From contig SKKZ01000064.1 in assembly GCA_007123455.1 (NCBI GenBank), forward strand, positions 1-6,320: 6,320 nucleotides of DNA, in the 5' to 3' direction. The position numbers and the translations under genes were made by a program. Positions 6,305 through 6,320 of the stretch are shown here, in pieces (within the stretch, counting starts at the first letter, position 1; each line of letters starts with the position of its first letter). The notes under the pieces were generated by a model that worked only from the letters and a program-made list of their open reading frames with translations, was not told the origin of the DNA and ran no database searches. The stretch comes from Coriobacteriia bacterium (GTDB lineage: Bacteria; Actinomycetota; Coriobacteriia; Anaerosomatales; SLCP01).

Positions 6305-6320
6305 CCCGCTGCCGAAGAGA

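Overview
This 6.3 kb window is high-GC bacterial DNA. It holds a tightly packed housekeeping block, all on the minus strand. In transcription order (right to left) it reads: tRNA-Lys(CTT), a terminator, a short unexplained gap, a second long terminator hairpin, a promoter, tRNA-Leu(TAG), trigger factor (tig), clpP, clpX, a 344-base intergenic region, and valyl-tRNA synthetase (valS), whose C-terminal end lies beyond base 1. The order tig-clpP-clpX-valS, the GC content, GTG/TTG starts and a ClpX with an LGF docking loop fit an actinobacterium. Only one clpP lies between tig and clpX, rather than the clpP1-clpP2 pair known from Streptomyces and Mycobacterium. That points tentatively to a deeper-branching class such as Coriobacteriia, but this is inference from gene order and general family knowledge.

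Right part (5837-6320): two tRNA genes, both with encoded CCA ends, are separated by about 290 bases. tRNA-Lys is followed within about 12 bases by a UUCG-capped hairpin terminator. A second, perfect 17-bp hairpin lies at 6029-6065. The bases between the two hairpins hold no convincing gene but show some inverted repeats. A likely promoter for tRNA-Leu carries a perfect 14-base palindrome in its spacer.

Middle part (2531-5791): tig starts at a TTG codon behind a strong AGGAGG, 45 bases after tRNA-Leu with no terminator between them, so tRNA and protein genes are probably cotranscribed. clpP follows tig after 13 bases, and clpX overlaps clpP by four bases (GTGA). Together they encode a ribosome-associated chaperone and the two halves of the ClpXP protease, so newly made chains are either folded or degraded by products of one operon.

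Left part (1-2530): clpX is followed by a 13-bp hairpin that may end the operon. valS then has its own plausible promoter and a short leader with no T-box. All four protein genes look intact and in frame wherever they were checked. Nothing here looks like a mobile element, CRISPR array, defence system or new pathway. The points worth a second look are regulatory: the tRNA-Leu/tig arrangement, the promoter palindrome, and the gap between the two terminators.
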